Assembly: GCA_027492735.1 (NCBI GenBank)
Contig: JAPUEE010000005.1
Span: 1-64,000, forward strand
Length of the DNA: 64,000 nucleotides
Direction of reading: 5' to 3'
From: Candidatus Saccharimonadota bacterium
GTDB lineage: Bacteria; Patescibacteriota; Saccharimonadia; Saccharimonadales; Saccharimonadaceae
The position numbers and the translations under genes are program-made. Below, one piece after another: positions 1 to 8,599 of the stretch. Within the stretch, counting starts at the first letter, position 1; every line of letters begins with the position of its first letter. The notes under the pieces are model-generated. The model saw only the letters and a list, made by a program, of their open reading frames with translations. It did no database searches and was not told the origin of the DNA.

Positions 1-783
1 GATCAGCCTGTAATAGATCGCGATTTGCTAGAGTATGCGCAAAAGAATTTCGTAGAATTTAAATTCGTACCGAGCGAGATCAGTGATTTGCCAGAACGTG
101 TCGAACTCGAATTATTTATGGATGGCATACCGATGATGTCAGTACAACAAACGGCTCTGCTCGGCTGGGGTCGCGTATTTAAACGAGGGTTTGATATCAT
201 CGTGAGTCTCATCGCACTCATTATTCTGTCTCCGCTATTCCTGATCGTTGCCATCATCAACAAAATGGTGCTTGGCAAAGTATTTTTCCACCAAACACGA
301 ATCACTCGCGGCAATCAGCCATTCGAACTGTATAAATTTCAAACGGTTATCAATGATTATAATGGTCTCACTCCCGAAGAAGGCTTTCGCAAGATGGGTC
401 GACCCGAGCTTATCAAACCATACCGCGACGGTGGTGACCAATTACCTAATGACCCACGATACGGTGCTTGGGGAAACTTCGCTAGGAAGACCTCACTCGA
501 TGAATTACCTCAGCTATTTAACGTCCTTATAGGTGATATTAGTCTCGTTGGACCGCGTGCACTCATCCCCCAGGAAATCAACGCTTACGAGAAAAAGCAC
601 GCTATTCTCAACGTTAAATCGGGTATTACTGGGCTGGCTCAGGTGTCTGGGCGACGCGACCTACCGTGGGAACAGCGCCGAAAATTAGATGTCTATTACG
701 TACAAAACTGGTCATTTCCGCTCGATATTCAAATCTTGTTCAAGACCGTGTGGCAGGTGATCGCTGATCGCGGCAGTAAATAA
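1..783 (+). CDS. Polyprenyl-phosphate sugar-1-phosphate transferase (WcaJ/WbaP-like), 5' end missing
   Basis: The frame is open from base 1, so the N-terminus lies outside the window and about 260 C-terminal residues are present. The family moves a sugar-1-phosphate from a nucleotide sugar to undecaprenyl phosphate at the inner membrane face, which starts surface-glycan synthesis. Visible marks are KRGFDII followed by one long hydrophobic segment (fragment residues about 65-86), then RKTSLDELPQLFNV, GDISLVGPR and GITGLAQVSGR, all typical of the bacterial sugar transferase domain. It runs tail-to-tail into the O-antigen-ligase-like gene with a 44-bp overlap of 3' ends. Family is sure; the sugar is unknown. 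Confidence 0.92.
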   Translation, partial: DQPVIDRDLLEYAQKNFVEFKFVPSEISDLPERVELELFMDGIPMMSVQQTALLGWGRVFKRGFDIIVSLIALIILSPLFLIVAIINKMVLGKVFFHQTRITRGNQPFELYKFQTVINDYNGLTPEEGFRKMGRPELIKPYRDGGDQLPNDPRYGAWGNFARKTSLDELPQLFNVLIGDISLVGPRALIPQEINAYEKKHAILNVKSGITGLAQVSGRRDLPWEQRRKLDVYYVQNWSFPLDIQILFKTVWQVIADRGSK

Positions 784-2167
784 CCAAAAGAATCAATACT
801 AGATAGATATGGAGTGCGCTCGGATAGCCGCTAAAGAACATCCATTGCACCATAAAAGCTACAGCGATGCCCCAAACCCATTTTTGTTTTCTCGTTATAT
901 ATATAATGCCACCCAGAAGTGCCACAAATAACACTAGACCAATGGTACCTCGCTCCAATAGGACCTCGGCATATTCATTTTGCACAATTTCTCGGTAATT
1001 AGTGTGACCAGCAAACTCAGCCATAGCAACACCGGCACCCCCTAGACCAACACCGATCACCATTCGAAGAGGCGTTTCCTGCCATGCGCCCAGTGCGAGT
1101 CGTGATAGATTAACTCGAACATCTGTCGACTCAGCAACATAGCCATCATACGCTGGTTTCTCACTGTCTTGTTTCTGGGCAGAATGGGGATGATCAACCG
1201 CATCATATATAGACTCTGGCACGTCCGCACTGCCCGCCTGCCGCACATCAATCAATCCGAGTGATAACTGGTTCAGGCTCTTTGCCACTGCTTCACCGAA
1301 GGTTTGGTCATATTTGCCATTCATTACTGCAGCCGTTCCTTGCAGCGCCAAAGCTACCACGCCGCCCACCATAATAGTAGCAACACTCATCATAATACGC
1401 TTCGGTTGACGATGATGAACGACCATCAGCACCACTACGCCCGCCAAAAACGCGAATAGTGCACCTCGACTCAGCGTCAGGACGAGTACGACAGTCAAGA
1501 AACCGAGTGCAGAGAGCACTCGCAGGTCTCGTCCTTTTTTCATTAATACATGGATGAGAATTAGCATGGGTGCCAGTAGCATACTGCCAAAGAACTGCGG
1601 CTCAATCGCAAATACGTTAGGACGCACAAAGCCAAATTGATCAGCTACACACCCAGCACAAAGCAGCGCATCTTGTCTCGACAGCCAGACGCCCAAGATT
1701 ACTTGCAAAATCGCGAGACAGCCCATGATCACTGCCGTGACGATATATAGTTTTGCAAGTACCGGTAACAGCGTCTTTACCCTCGCCACCGACGCCAAAC
1801 AGGCGATAAAGACTAGCGCTAGCATTCCGCTAATGCCGAATGTCAATAAGCCGCGGAGTACGTTAGGCGTCCAGAACAAACTAATACCTTGCCACACGAC
1901 AAACACAATCACCAACCATACCGCCGGCTGTCGCACCAGTTCTGATCGCCCGCGCCAGATACGAGGCAGTCCAACGAGCGACAACATCAGTGCATATACG
2001 AGTGGTACGGTAATTTTAAAATACATCGTATCACCAGATCCGAAATCGAGGCGCGGATAGTAGGAAAACCACACTGCAATCGGCGCCAGCAATAGCAGCT
2101 TGTCAAATAAATCTGTTTTTAGGCCAGTGAGGCCCAACCAGTTGCCTATATTACGTCGTCGATTCAT
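740..2167 (-). CDS. O-antigen ligase / polymerase-like membrane protein
   Basis: A 475-residue polytopic membrane protein with about ten to twelve hydrophobic helices and a long polar loop (about residues 290-355), the layout of the Wzy/WaaL (O-antigen ligase) superfamily. The segment around TLSRGALFAFLAGVVVL matches the conserved S-R-G region of the family. Such proteins polymerise or ligate lipid-linked glycans outside the membrane. Its start overlaps the end of the upstream GT4 gene by 17 bp, so the two are probably co-transcribed and translationally coupled. Ligase and polymerase cannot be told apart from sequence. Confidence 0.8.
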   Translation of the reverse strand: MNRRRNIGNWLGLTGLKTDLFDKLLLLAPIAVWFSYYPRLDFGSGDTMYFKITVPLVYALMLSLVGLPRIWRGRSELVRQPAVWLVIVFVVWQGISLFWTPNVLRGLLTFGISGMLALVFIACLASVARVKTLLPVLAKLYIVTAVIMGCLAILQVILGVWLSRQDALLCAGCVADQFGFVRPNVFAIEPQFFGSMLLAPMLILIHVLMKKGRDLRVLSALGFLTVVLVLTLSRGALFAFLAGVVVLMVVHHRQPKRIMMSVATIMVGGVVALALQGTAAVMNGKYDQTFGEAVAKSLNQLSLGLIDVRQAGSADVPESIYDAVDHPHSAQKQDSEKPAYDGYVAESTDVRVNLSRLALGAWQETPLRMVIGVGLGGAGVAMAEFAGHTNYREIVQNEYAEVLLERGTIGLVLFVALLGGIIYITRKQKWVWGIAVAFMVQWMFFSGYPSALHIYLVLILLVIYCRDQRSPATRS

Positions 2168-3317
2168 TGCTCGCCTTTTTTACCAGGTCGTACAGTTGTT
2201 TTCTAAAATTATCTTCTGAGAATTTTTGGACCGAACGACTTACTGACGATGCATCAAACGACATTGTTTCGATCCGATTAATTGCTCTGGCCACACTATC
2301 GATTGTCTGCTCGTCAAAAAATACGCCATTTTTACCTTCTTCTACAAAATCGAGCGAGCCGCCTTTACGTAATGCTACGACTGGCGTACCAGCGGCGAGA
2401 GCTTCTACAGGAACAATACCGAACGGCTCTAAACTTGGAAAAAGAAAGGCTTTGGCGCTCGCAAAATGTTCGACTATCTCGCTCACTCCGTTATAACGGG
2501 GCAAGAATCGAATGTTCTCGTGTCCGTGGGCTTGCTCGACTAGCTGCGCATGCTCCGGACCATCACCAACCACCAATAGTTGCTTGTTCAGTTTAATACA
2601 AGCCCCAATAGCCAGATCGACTCGTTTCCAGCTAACCTGTCGTCCGGAAATAATAAATCCTTGGCGCTTTACGTCGGATACTGTTTTTTTGATACGCTTC
2701 ACTACGTCGACAGCCACTCCTGGCCATATCACGGTAGAATCACGACCATAAAACTTTTTAATTTCACCGGCCACATAACTCGAATTAGCAACAAAGTAAT
2801 CTGGGCGTTGCGCTGCACGATAATCACTTTTACGAAGCGGTCGCACCAACAGCTTCAACGCTAAACGAACAGCGGGGTTGAGGATCTTGCCAAATCCTGG
2901 ATTATCCATATATTGATCATAGAGTGACCAATAATACTGTGTTGGGGCATGACAATAGCAAATATGGGTTGCTCTGCCATATTTGCCAACTGTTTTGACC
3001 GATTTTGCCTCGGCGCCAGTTACCGAAATGACCACGTCGTATTCCGACAAATCTAATCGATTAAAATACCACTGGCGCAAAAACGGCGTAAATCGACGTA
3101 TCGATTGCGGCAGCCAATTTAACCAACCGGTCCGAACATCGCAATCGTCAAACCATGTGGCGCGTTTTGGTCGATACTGAGACGTATAAATAGGGGCCTC
3201 GGGAAACATCTCGTGTACTGCCAAAATAACCTTTTCGCCGCCACCAATTTCGGTTAGCCAGTCACATACGATTGCAATACGTTGTGCGGCCATGTCGTTA
3301 ACTACCTTTTTTGCCAT
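2151..3317 (-). CDS. Family 4 glycosyltransferase
   Basis: 388 residues with a GT-B fold. The C-terminal half carries the GT4 donor-binding motif (EPFGIVPVE, then GTPVVALRKGGSLDFV), and the N-terminus has the acceptor-side start IAIVCDWLTEIGGGEKVI. It probably adds a sugar to a lipid-linked intermediate at the cytoplasmic membrane face. The ATG at 3317 is supported by a -10 box TATAAT at 3324-3329, six bases upstream, so the mRNA is probably leaderless. It leads a two-gene unit with the O-antigen-ligase-like gene. Confidence 0.9.
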   Translation of the reverse strand: MAKKVVNDMAAQRIAIVCDWLTEIGGGEKVILAVHEMFPEAPIYTSQYRPKRATWFDDCDVRTGWLNWLPQSIRRFTPFLRQWYFNRLDLSEYDVVISVTGAEAKSVKTVGKYGRATHICYCHAPTQYYWSLYDQYMDNPGFGKILNPAVRLALKLLVRPLRKSDYRAAQRPDYFVANSSYVAGEIKKFYGRDSTVIWPGVAVDVVKRIKKTVSDVKRQGFIISGRQVSWKRVDLAIGACIKLNKQLLVVGDGPEHAQLVEQAHGHENIRFLPRYNGVSEIVEHFASAKAFLFPSLEPFGIVPVEALAAGTPVVALRKGGSLDFVEEGKNGVFFDEQTIDSVARAINRIETMSFDASSVSRSVQKFSEDNFRKQLYDLVKKASNESTT

Positions 3318-3460
3318 AGGCCTATTATACTACGTCCGTTGATACGAAACGTTGGTAGACTTCATCAAAAATACAATTGTTCACGTTTACTTATCACCTA
3401 AAATACCTTATAATAACCTAGTTGTTACAATGAATTAAGTAGAATGATGGAGGCAATTTT

Positions 3461-4591
3461 ATGGCTCAGCAGAAGAAAAAAATAGCGTCAGAGAAGCCAA
3501 TTATTATTGTAGGAGCGGGTTTGTCTGGGGCGACACTTGCTCGTAAATACGCAGAAAAAGGTGAACGGGTGATCGTCGTAGACAAACGAGATCATATCGG
3601 TGGTAATACTTACGATTTTATCAATGAGCACGGCGTGCTCATGGCAAAATACGGTGCTCACATCTACCATGACTCGGATGATGAGACATGGGAATTTGTC
3701 AGTCGATTTACCGAATGGCTACCGTATGAACACCGCGTCCGAAGCTACGTCGAAGGAAAACTCGTACCCGTACCGACAAATATTGATACCTACAACGAAG
3801 TCCTCGGTGAAAACTGGACTGACGGCAAGAAGCTCCAAGAGTGGGTTGAGTCACAACATCCAGAAATCACTGAGCCAAAAAACTCTGAGGAGTCAGCACT
3901 CAAACGAATCGGTAGTAATGTAATCTATGAAAAGATGTTCAAAAACTACACGAAAAAACAGTGGGATAAATATCCAGCCGAACTCGACGCTTCAGTCATG
4001 GAGCGCATTCCGGTTCGCTACGACCACAACGACCGTTATTTTGGTGACAAATACGAAGGTATTCCAAAGCATGGCTACACCGTTTTAGTACGCAACATGC
4101 TCGACCATGAGAATATTCAGGTTATCTTGGGCCGTGATTACCACGATATGACACTCGACAAGCCAAAATTGCTATTCTACACCGGTAAAATTGACACTTA
4201 CTTTGGTGAAAAATTTGGAAAACTCGAATATCGCTCGATCGAATTTGAGCACGAAACTCTCAAAGAAGAAAGTTTCCAAGAACTTCCTGTCATCAATTAT
4301 CCGAGCGAAGAATTTCCTTATACACGTATTATCGAGCACAAGAAGTTCTATAACCAGGACCTGCCCGTCACAACAATTACCCGAGAATATTCGATCGCTG
4401 GAGGTGAGCCATACTATCCAGTACCGAACCAAGAGAATCGCGATCTTTATGATAAATATCGCCAAGAGGCCGAAAAACTCGAGGAAAAGGGTATCTATTT
4501 CATCGGTCGCTTAGCCTCATACAAGTATTTCAATATGAACCAGGCCGTCCGTGCTGCTCTAGACCTCTATTATCGTCTAGAAGGAAAATAG
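3461..4591 (+). CDS. glf: UDP-galactopyranose mutase
   Basis: 376 residues, the normal length for bacterial Glf. The N-terminus shows the FAD-binding fold (IIVGAGLSGATLARKYAEKG, then VVDKRDHIGGNTYDF), and later parts show YTKKQW, RYFGDKYEGIPKHGYT, TITREYS and the C-terminal FIGRLASYKYFNMNQAV. The enzyme interconverts UDP-galactopyranose and UDP-galactofuranose in the cytoplasm, so galactofuranose is likely a component of the surface glycan made here. ATG is preceded by the ribosome site TGGAGG. A strong hairpin terminator follows. Confidence 0.96.
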   Translation: MAQQKKKIASEKPIIIVGAGLSGATLARKYAEKGERVIVVDKRDHIGGNTYDFINEHGVLMAKYGAHIYHDSDDETWEFVSRFTEWLPYEHRVRSYVEGKLVPVPTNIDTYNEVLGENWTDGKKLQEWVESQHPEITEPKNSEESALKRIGSNVIYEKMFKNYTKKQWDKYPAELDASVMERIPVRYDHNDRYFGDKYEGIPKHGYTVLVRNMLDHENIQVILGRDYHDMTLDKPKLLFYTGKIDTYFGEKFGKLEYRSIEFEHETLKEESFQELPVINYPSEEFPYTRIIEHKKFYNQDLPVTTITREYSIAGGEPYYPVPNQENRDLYDKYRQEAEKLEEKGIYFIGRLASYKYFNMNQAVRAALDLYYRLEGK

Positions 4592-4613
4592 GATCCGCAG
4601 TTAATTAAATCAA

Positions 4614-4645
4614 ATAAAGCGACAGTCTCCTGTCGCTTTATTTTT
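4614..4645 (+). terminator. Rho-independent terminator after glf
   Basis: A 12-bp stem (4614-4625 with 4630-4641; core AAAGCGACAG / CTGTCGCTTT) has a TCTC loop and is followed by a T run at 4641-4645. It lies between convergent genes and could also work for the minus-strand GT2 gene, since the stem is preceded by A-rich sequence. Confidence 0.88.
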
Positions 4646-4659
4646 ATACACTATTCTCT

Positions 4660-6840
4660 CTAGTAGCTGTCGACTATTTCGTCTTGTAAGGTTTCGATTT
4701 TCCTGATTTGTCTATTACGTGTTGGATCAGCGTAATATATTTTCTTTATTACTCGCTTGATAACTGATGGTACATTCTGTCCAAAGAACAACGTTTTCTT
4801 GATTGTCCTCTGAATAGTTGCATCGAGTGCTTCGACTTCGTTTTTGTGATCGCGTAGAAATGCCTGTGCCCTTTGTCGAGCTTTTGATCGATCCTTGCTG
4901 TGTAGATTATTGAAAGCAAACGAATTGTATCGGCAGAATCTCTCCCAGAACAAGTCTTTGTGGGCATCATACAAATTATTCTTTTGCAGATAGTTATAGA
5001 GATTCTCTGCTACTTCTTGGTAATCTGCAGCTATACCAGTTTTCTTGAATGATTGTGACATTACCGATGCGCTATGGCGGCGATAATTGTAGAGTCTCTC
5101 ATTTAGGAATGAGATACTTCCGCAATTCACCATATATACATCATTAAAGTATGCATCCTCATAAATAACCCCTTCTGGAAAACGAATATTACCTTTATCG
5201 ATAATGTCGCGTTTGTAAATCTTATTCCACAGTGAAGCATCTGAATTAATGATGATCCAGTCATTCAATTTGTGTTTGTTGACCATTTTGAGACGCAGAT
5301 AGCGCTCGACATCACGCTTTAGACTTTCATCGAGATTATCGTAGATGACTTTGGTAGCGCATTCCACAATATCTGACTTGCTATACTGCATCGTAGCCAA
5401 CATCCTCTCACACATCTTCTCATCATAAAAGTCATCACTATCACACCACATAATATAGGGAGCGGTAGCATGCTTGAGGCCGGTGTTGCGGGCGGTAGCA
5501 ATACCTTTTTTCGTATTTTTTACGATCTTGATTCGCTTGTCCTTCTTTGCAAACGTTGCCAAAATTTCTGTTGATTTGTCGGTTGATTTGTCATCAACGC
5601 AAACTATTTCAATTTCTCGCAATGTTTGAGCCGTTAGCGATTCTAGGCACTGTTTTAGGTACTTTTCGGCATTATACACAGGTATAATCACACTGATAGC
5701 AGGACTTTGTTTCTCCATTGTATTTACACGCTCTCGTTTCGGACCCGGTGTCTCTTTGCGCTGAGTTAATTCCGCCTGAAGTCGCTTTATCTCCCTGGAA
5801 CGATGAGCTGGGGGAACGAGTCGATAGGCCATACCTGCAGCTCGACGGGTATAATGTTTCGCCCTTACCATCGAGAAATACAGCTCTGGACTACGAAGTA
5901 GTACGCTGTACATTTTTTTGATCTTTGCAGTTTCGAACAGACTAGCATCTAGTTTTACGCCATCAAAACGACCTTGTAGCTTCTTGGCGAAATCCCTCGC
6001 AGGCTGGCCATCCATGTGCACTAAAAAGTTGTAGAGTGATACAAACTCACGCTCACGGATCAACGGCAGCAGCTCTTCGCGACCATGCTGCTTTAGGTAG
6101 TTTTCGATCGATTCAAACTCGCCAAACAGTATTGGCGCTTTTGTTGCAATATTATTCATAGACGAAGCCATATTGTCTTGCCTATAATACAAATAGGCTT
6201 TGTCGGTAAATATTACCCTGTCAGCCATTGACCAAACTTTGTAGGAGAATCCCGTATCCTGATACGATGCTCCCGGAGTTGGCGAAAACGTAATGTTATT
6301 TTTCTCAATAAAGTCGCGGCGATAAATCGCAGCCCAAATCGATGGGATCTTGTAAAAGATACCACGTTCACTACGAGGAGTAATGACTTTGCCTATGTTT
6401 TTCTCATCGACCAGGTTCGTCTTGACTGCTTTGTTCGTGCTAGTCCAGTACCAGAGTGCATTGCCCTTGGCTACCTGAGCACTATTTTTACTAGCTAATT
6501 TATATAGATCCTCGAACATTTCATGTTTGATAAAATCATCCGATTCGACAATGCCGATGAACTCGCCTGTAGCCTTTTTCAGCCCCTGATTCATCGAATC
6601 GCCGTAACCCGAATTCTTTTTATCTACGATTACGAATCGATCGTCATCTTTGGCATATTTCTTTATAATGTCGAGAGAATTATCTGTAGATCCGTCATTG
6701 ATACATATAATCTCAATCTCACCAAGTGTCTGTTCCTTTATGCTCGACAAACATTCATCTAGATATTCCGAGACATTATAAATCGGAACCAGAATTGATA
6801 TTTTTGCACCACCCTTCACGCCCTTCACTCTCTTATTCAT
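4660..6840 (-). CDS. Two-domain family 2 glycosyltransferase
   Basis: 726 residues with two complete GT-A/GT2 domains in tandem. Domain 1 starts near residue 14 (ISILVPIYNVSEYL, INDGSTDNS, ESDDF). Domain 2 starts near residue 379 (ISVIIPVYNAEKYL, VDDKSTDKS, CDSDDF). A basic linker rich in K/R/E separates them. Both domains keep the metal-binding DxD, so both may be active, as in bifunctional glycan polymerases. The start is supported by a TATTAT -10 box at 6849-6854, eight bases upstream. Domain 2 contains one arm of a perfect 112-bp inverted repeat shared with the divergent neighbour. Donor and acceptor are unknown. Confidence 0.9.
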   Translation of the reverse strand: MNKRVKGVKGGAKISILVPIYNVSEYLDECLSSIKEQTLGEIEIICINDGSTDNSLDIIKKYAKDDDRFVIVDKKNSGYGDSMNQGLKKATGEFIGIVESDDFIKHEMFEDLYKLASKNSAQVAKGNALWYWTSTNKAVKTNLVDEKNIGKVITPRSERGIFYKIPSIWAAIYRRDFIEKNNITFSPTPGASYQDTGFSYKVWSMADRVIFTDKAYLYYRQDNMASSMNNIATKAPILFGEFESIENYLKQHGREELLPLIREREFVSLYNFLVHMDGQPARDFAKKLQGRFDGVKLDASLFETAKIKKMYSVLLRSPELYFSMVRAKHYTRRAAGMAYRLVPPAHRSREIKRLQAELTQRKETPGPKRERVNTMEKQSPAISVIIPVYNAEKYLKQCLESLTAQTLREIEIVCVDDKSTDKSTEILATFAKKDKRIKIVKNTKKGIATARNTGLKHATAPYIMWCDSDDFYDEKMCERMLATMQYSKSDIVECATKVIYDNLDESLKRDVERYLRLKMVNKHKLNDWIIINSDASLWNKIYKRDIIDKGNIRFPEGVIYEDAYFNDVYMVNCGSISFLNERLYNYRRHSASVMSQSFKKTGIAADYQEVAENLYNYLQKNNLYDAHKDLFWERFCRYNSFAFNNLHSKDRSKARQRAQAFLRDHKNEVEALDATIQRTIKKTLFFGQNVPSVIKRVIKKIYYADPTRNRQIRKIETLQDEIVDSY
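5390..5501 (-). repeat. 112-bp inverted repeat, arm 1 (inside the two-domain GT2 gene)
   Basis: The reverse complement of 5390-5501 is identical base for base to 7132-7243; the match breaks at both ends. It encodes the segment ARNTGLKHATAPYIMWCDSD and onward, the DxD region of the second GT2 domain, in the same codon phase as arm 2. Confidence 0.97.
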
Positions 6841-6920
6841 ACCCGTCTATAATAACACATTTACGCTTGCGTTGAGATACTGTTACGGTCTTTCTTTTGA
6901 CATCGTGTATAATTGTAGCA

Positions 6921-7928
6921 ATGAAGAAACCAGATGTTAGTATTATTATCCCTTGCTATAACAGAGAGCGATTCATTGCCGACTGTATTAATAGCCTCTC
7001 GAAACAATCTCTCGAGACAATAGAGATCATATTCGTTGATGATGGATCGACCGACAAATCGCTCTCTATCGTAAAAGGCCTGCACAAAAAAGATCCTCGT
7101 ATCCGTATCGTTGGTCAGCCGAATCTTGGCGTTGCTACCGCCCGCAACACCGGCCTCAAGCATGCTACCGCTCCCTATATTATGTGGTGTGATAGTGATG
7201 ACTTTTATGATGAGAAGATGTGTGAGAGGATGTTGGCTACGATAAAACGAGAAAAAGTCGACATTGTCGCCTGTGGTATGAAACTCGTCTATACCGATAA
7301 TTCAAATCAAAAGGATATCGAAGACTACGTCAAACTAAAATTCGACGGTAAACAAAAACTCGATTTCCATCACATATTGCAAACTGACGTTTCACTTCCT
7401 ACGAAAATATTTAAAAAGTCGCTTATCGATAAATATGCCATGTCTTTCCCTGATGGACTTCATTTTGAGGATGCCTTTTTCTGCGATCAGTATTTCTCTA
7501 TGGCAAATTCCATTTATTACCTAAATGAAAAGCTCTACAATTATGTGAGGCACGAAGATTCCATCATGTCAAAATCATTCAAAAAAGAGCCTATTTCTCT
7601 AGACTATATCAAAATTATTCCGAGAACGCTCGCATTCCTAAAAGAACATAGTGCTTTCGAAAAGAATATCGATTTTTTCTGGCATAGATTCATCCAATAC
7701 TACGCATTTACCTACGACAATGCCGCAAAAAGCAAGCAAGGCTACGTACAGAAATGGGCGCTAGCGTTTATAAAAGACCATTCCGTAGAATTTGAACCAG
7801 CCAGTGAACATATAAAACACGACCTTATTGCCCTCATTCATCGACGAAAAACGTGGAAATCCCGTCTTTATTCTAACGCTATCGTCCGATATACCTGGGA
7901 GAAATTAAAACCCCTAGTTCGTAGATAA
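6921..7928 (+). CDS. Family 2 glycosyltransferase
   Basis: 335 residues from the ATG at 6921, with a single GT2 domain: VSIIIPCYNRERFI, FVDDGSTDKS and the DxD in WCDSDDF, then a C-terminal helical region. The upstream in-frame start at 6897 is unlikely because TATAAT at 6908-6913 forms a -10 box seven bases before the ATG at 6921. It is divergent from the two-domain GT2 gene and resembles its second domain throughout, with a 112-bp stretch identical at the DNA level. The two look like paralogues that exchanged sequence recently. Confidence 0.9.
   Translation: MKKPDVSIIIPCYNRERFIADCINSLSKQSLETIEIIFVDDGSTDKSLSIVKGLHKKDPRIRIVGQPNLGVATARNTGLKHATAPYIMWCDSDDFYDEKMCERMLATIKREKVDIVACGMKLVYTDNSNQKDIEDYVKLKFDGKQKLDFHHILQTDVSLPTKIFKKSLIDKYAMSFPDGLHFEDAFFCDQYFSMANSIYYLNEKLYNYVRHEDSIMSKSFKKEPISLDYIKIIPRTLAFLKEHSAFEKNIDFFWHRFIQYYAFTYDNAAKSKQGYVQKWALAFIKDHSVEFEPASEHIKHDLIALIHRRKTWKSRLYSNAIVRYTWEKLKPLVRR
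7132..7243 (+). repeat. 112-bp inverted repeat, arm 2 (inside the single-domain GT2 gene)
   Basis: Perfect reverse complement of 5390-5501. The arms enclose about 1.6 kb that holds both 5' gene ends and both promoters, so recombination between the arms would invert that segment and keep both reading frames. Confidence 0.97.
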
Positions 7929-8040
7929 AAAAAACTGTATACATTTCACTATTTTTCGCTTTTTTTAATTGACTAGTACATAACAGTTATGCTATAATGT
8001 ATGTATTGGTATATTGTTTAAAAAATTAAAAGGTCTAACT

Positions 8041-8589
8041 ATGCGCATTCAACAGAAAAAATCACCAAAAAAAGCTCTCTTAATTGCCGGTATCACTGTT
8101 CTAGTCCTCGGTGGGGGCGTTTACGCCTACTACGCTACTCGTCCGTCAGACGATAAACATTCGACCGAGACTGCCAATAATGATAATCCAAAAACAAATG
8201 ATGAGGGAACGGATAAAACAGATGATAAAACTACACCGACTAGCCCCGGAGAAGACGGAAAAGATACCCCTAAACAATATGAAGGCGATAATCCAAATAC
8301 CGATAAATCTCTGATTGGTATTATTAACTATAAATCCGTTGTTGATGGTAATTTGACACTACGTGTCACTATTGATCAGTCTCTCACATCTGGAACATGT
8401 AGTCTAAAATTAACTTCAGCTGGAAAAACGGTAACGAGAAGTGCCCCCGTTATCACAAATCCGTCGTCATCAACCTGCGAAGGCTTCTCCGTACCCGTTT
8501 CTGAGCTCTCTAGTGGACAGTGGACCATCGAAATAACCGTAACGAGCGGAAATCGAACCGGTACCTTCAAAGACAAGGTGACTATTTAA
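8041..8589 (+). CDS. Membrane-anchored protein with Ig-like C-terminal domain, function unknown
   Basis: 182 residues from ATG 8041, chosen because AAAAGG lies just upstream; a TTG start at 8014 is possible but less likely. It has a lysine-rich N-terminus, one transmembrane helix (about residues 12-31), then a low-complexity D/T/K/N/P linker of about 60 residues. The globular C-terminal domain of about 95 residues is beta-rich with two cysteines (GTCSLKL and SSTCEGF) that could form a disulfide. This suggests a cell-surface protein on a flexible stalk. TATAAT at 7992-7997 is a likely promoter. It is probably co-transcribed with the next secreted protein, 10 bp downstream. Confidence 0.65.
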   Translation: MRIQQKKSPKKALLIAGITVLVLGGGVYAYYATRPSDDKHSTETANNDNPKTNDEGTDKTDDKTTPTSPGEDGKDTPKQYEGDNPNTDKSLIGIINYKSVVDGNLTLRVTIDQSLTSGTCSLKLTSAGKTVTRSAPVITNPSSSTCEGFSVPVSELSSGQWTIEITVTSGNRTGTFKDKVTI

Positions 8590-8599
8590 GGGAATAGTA

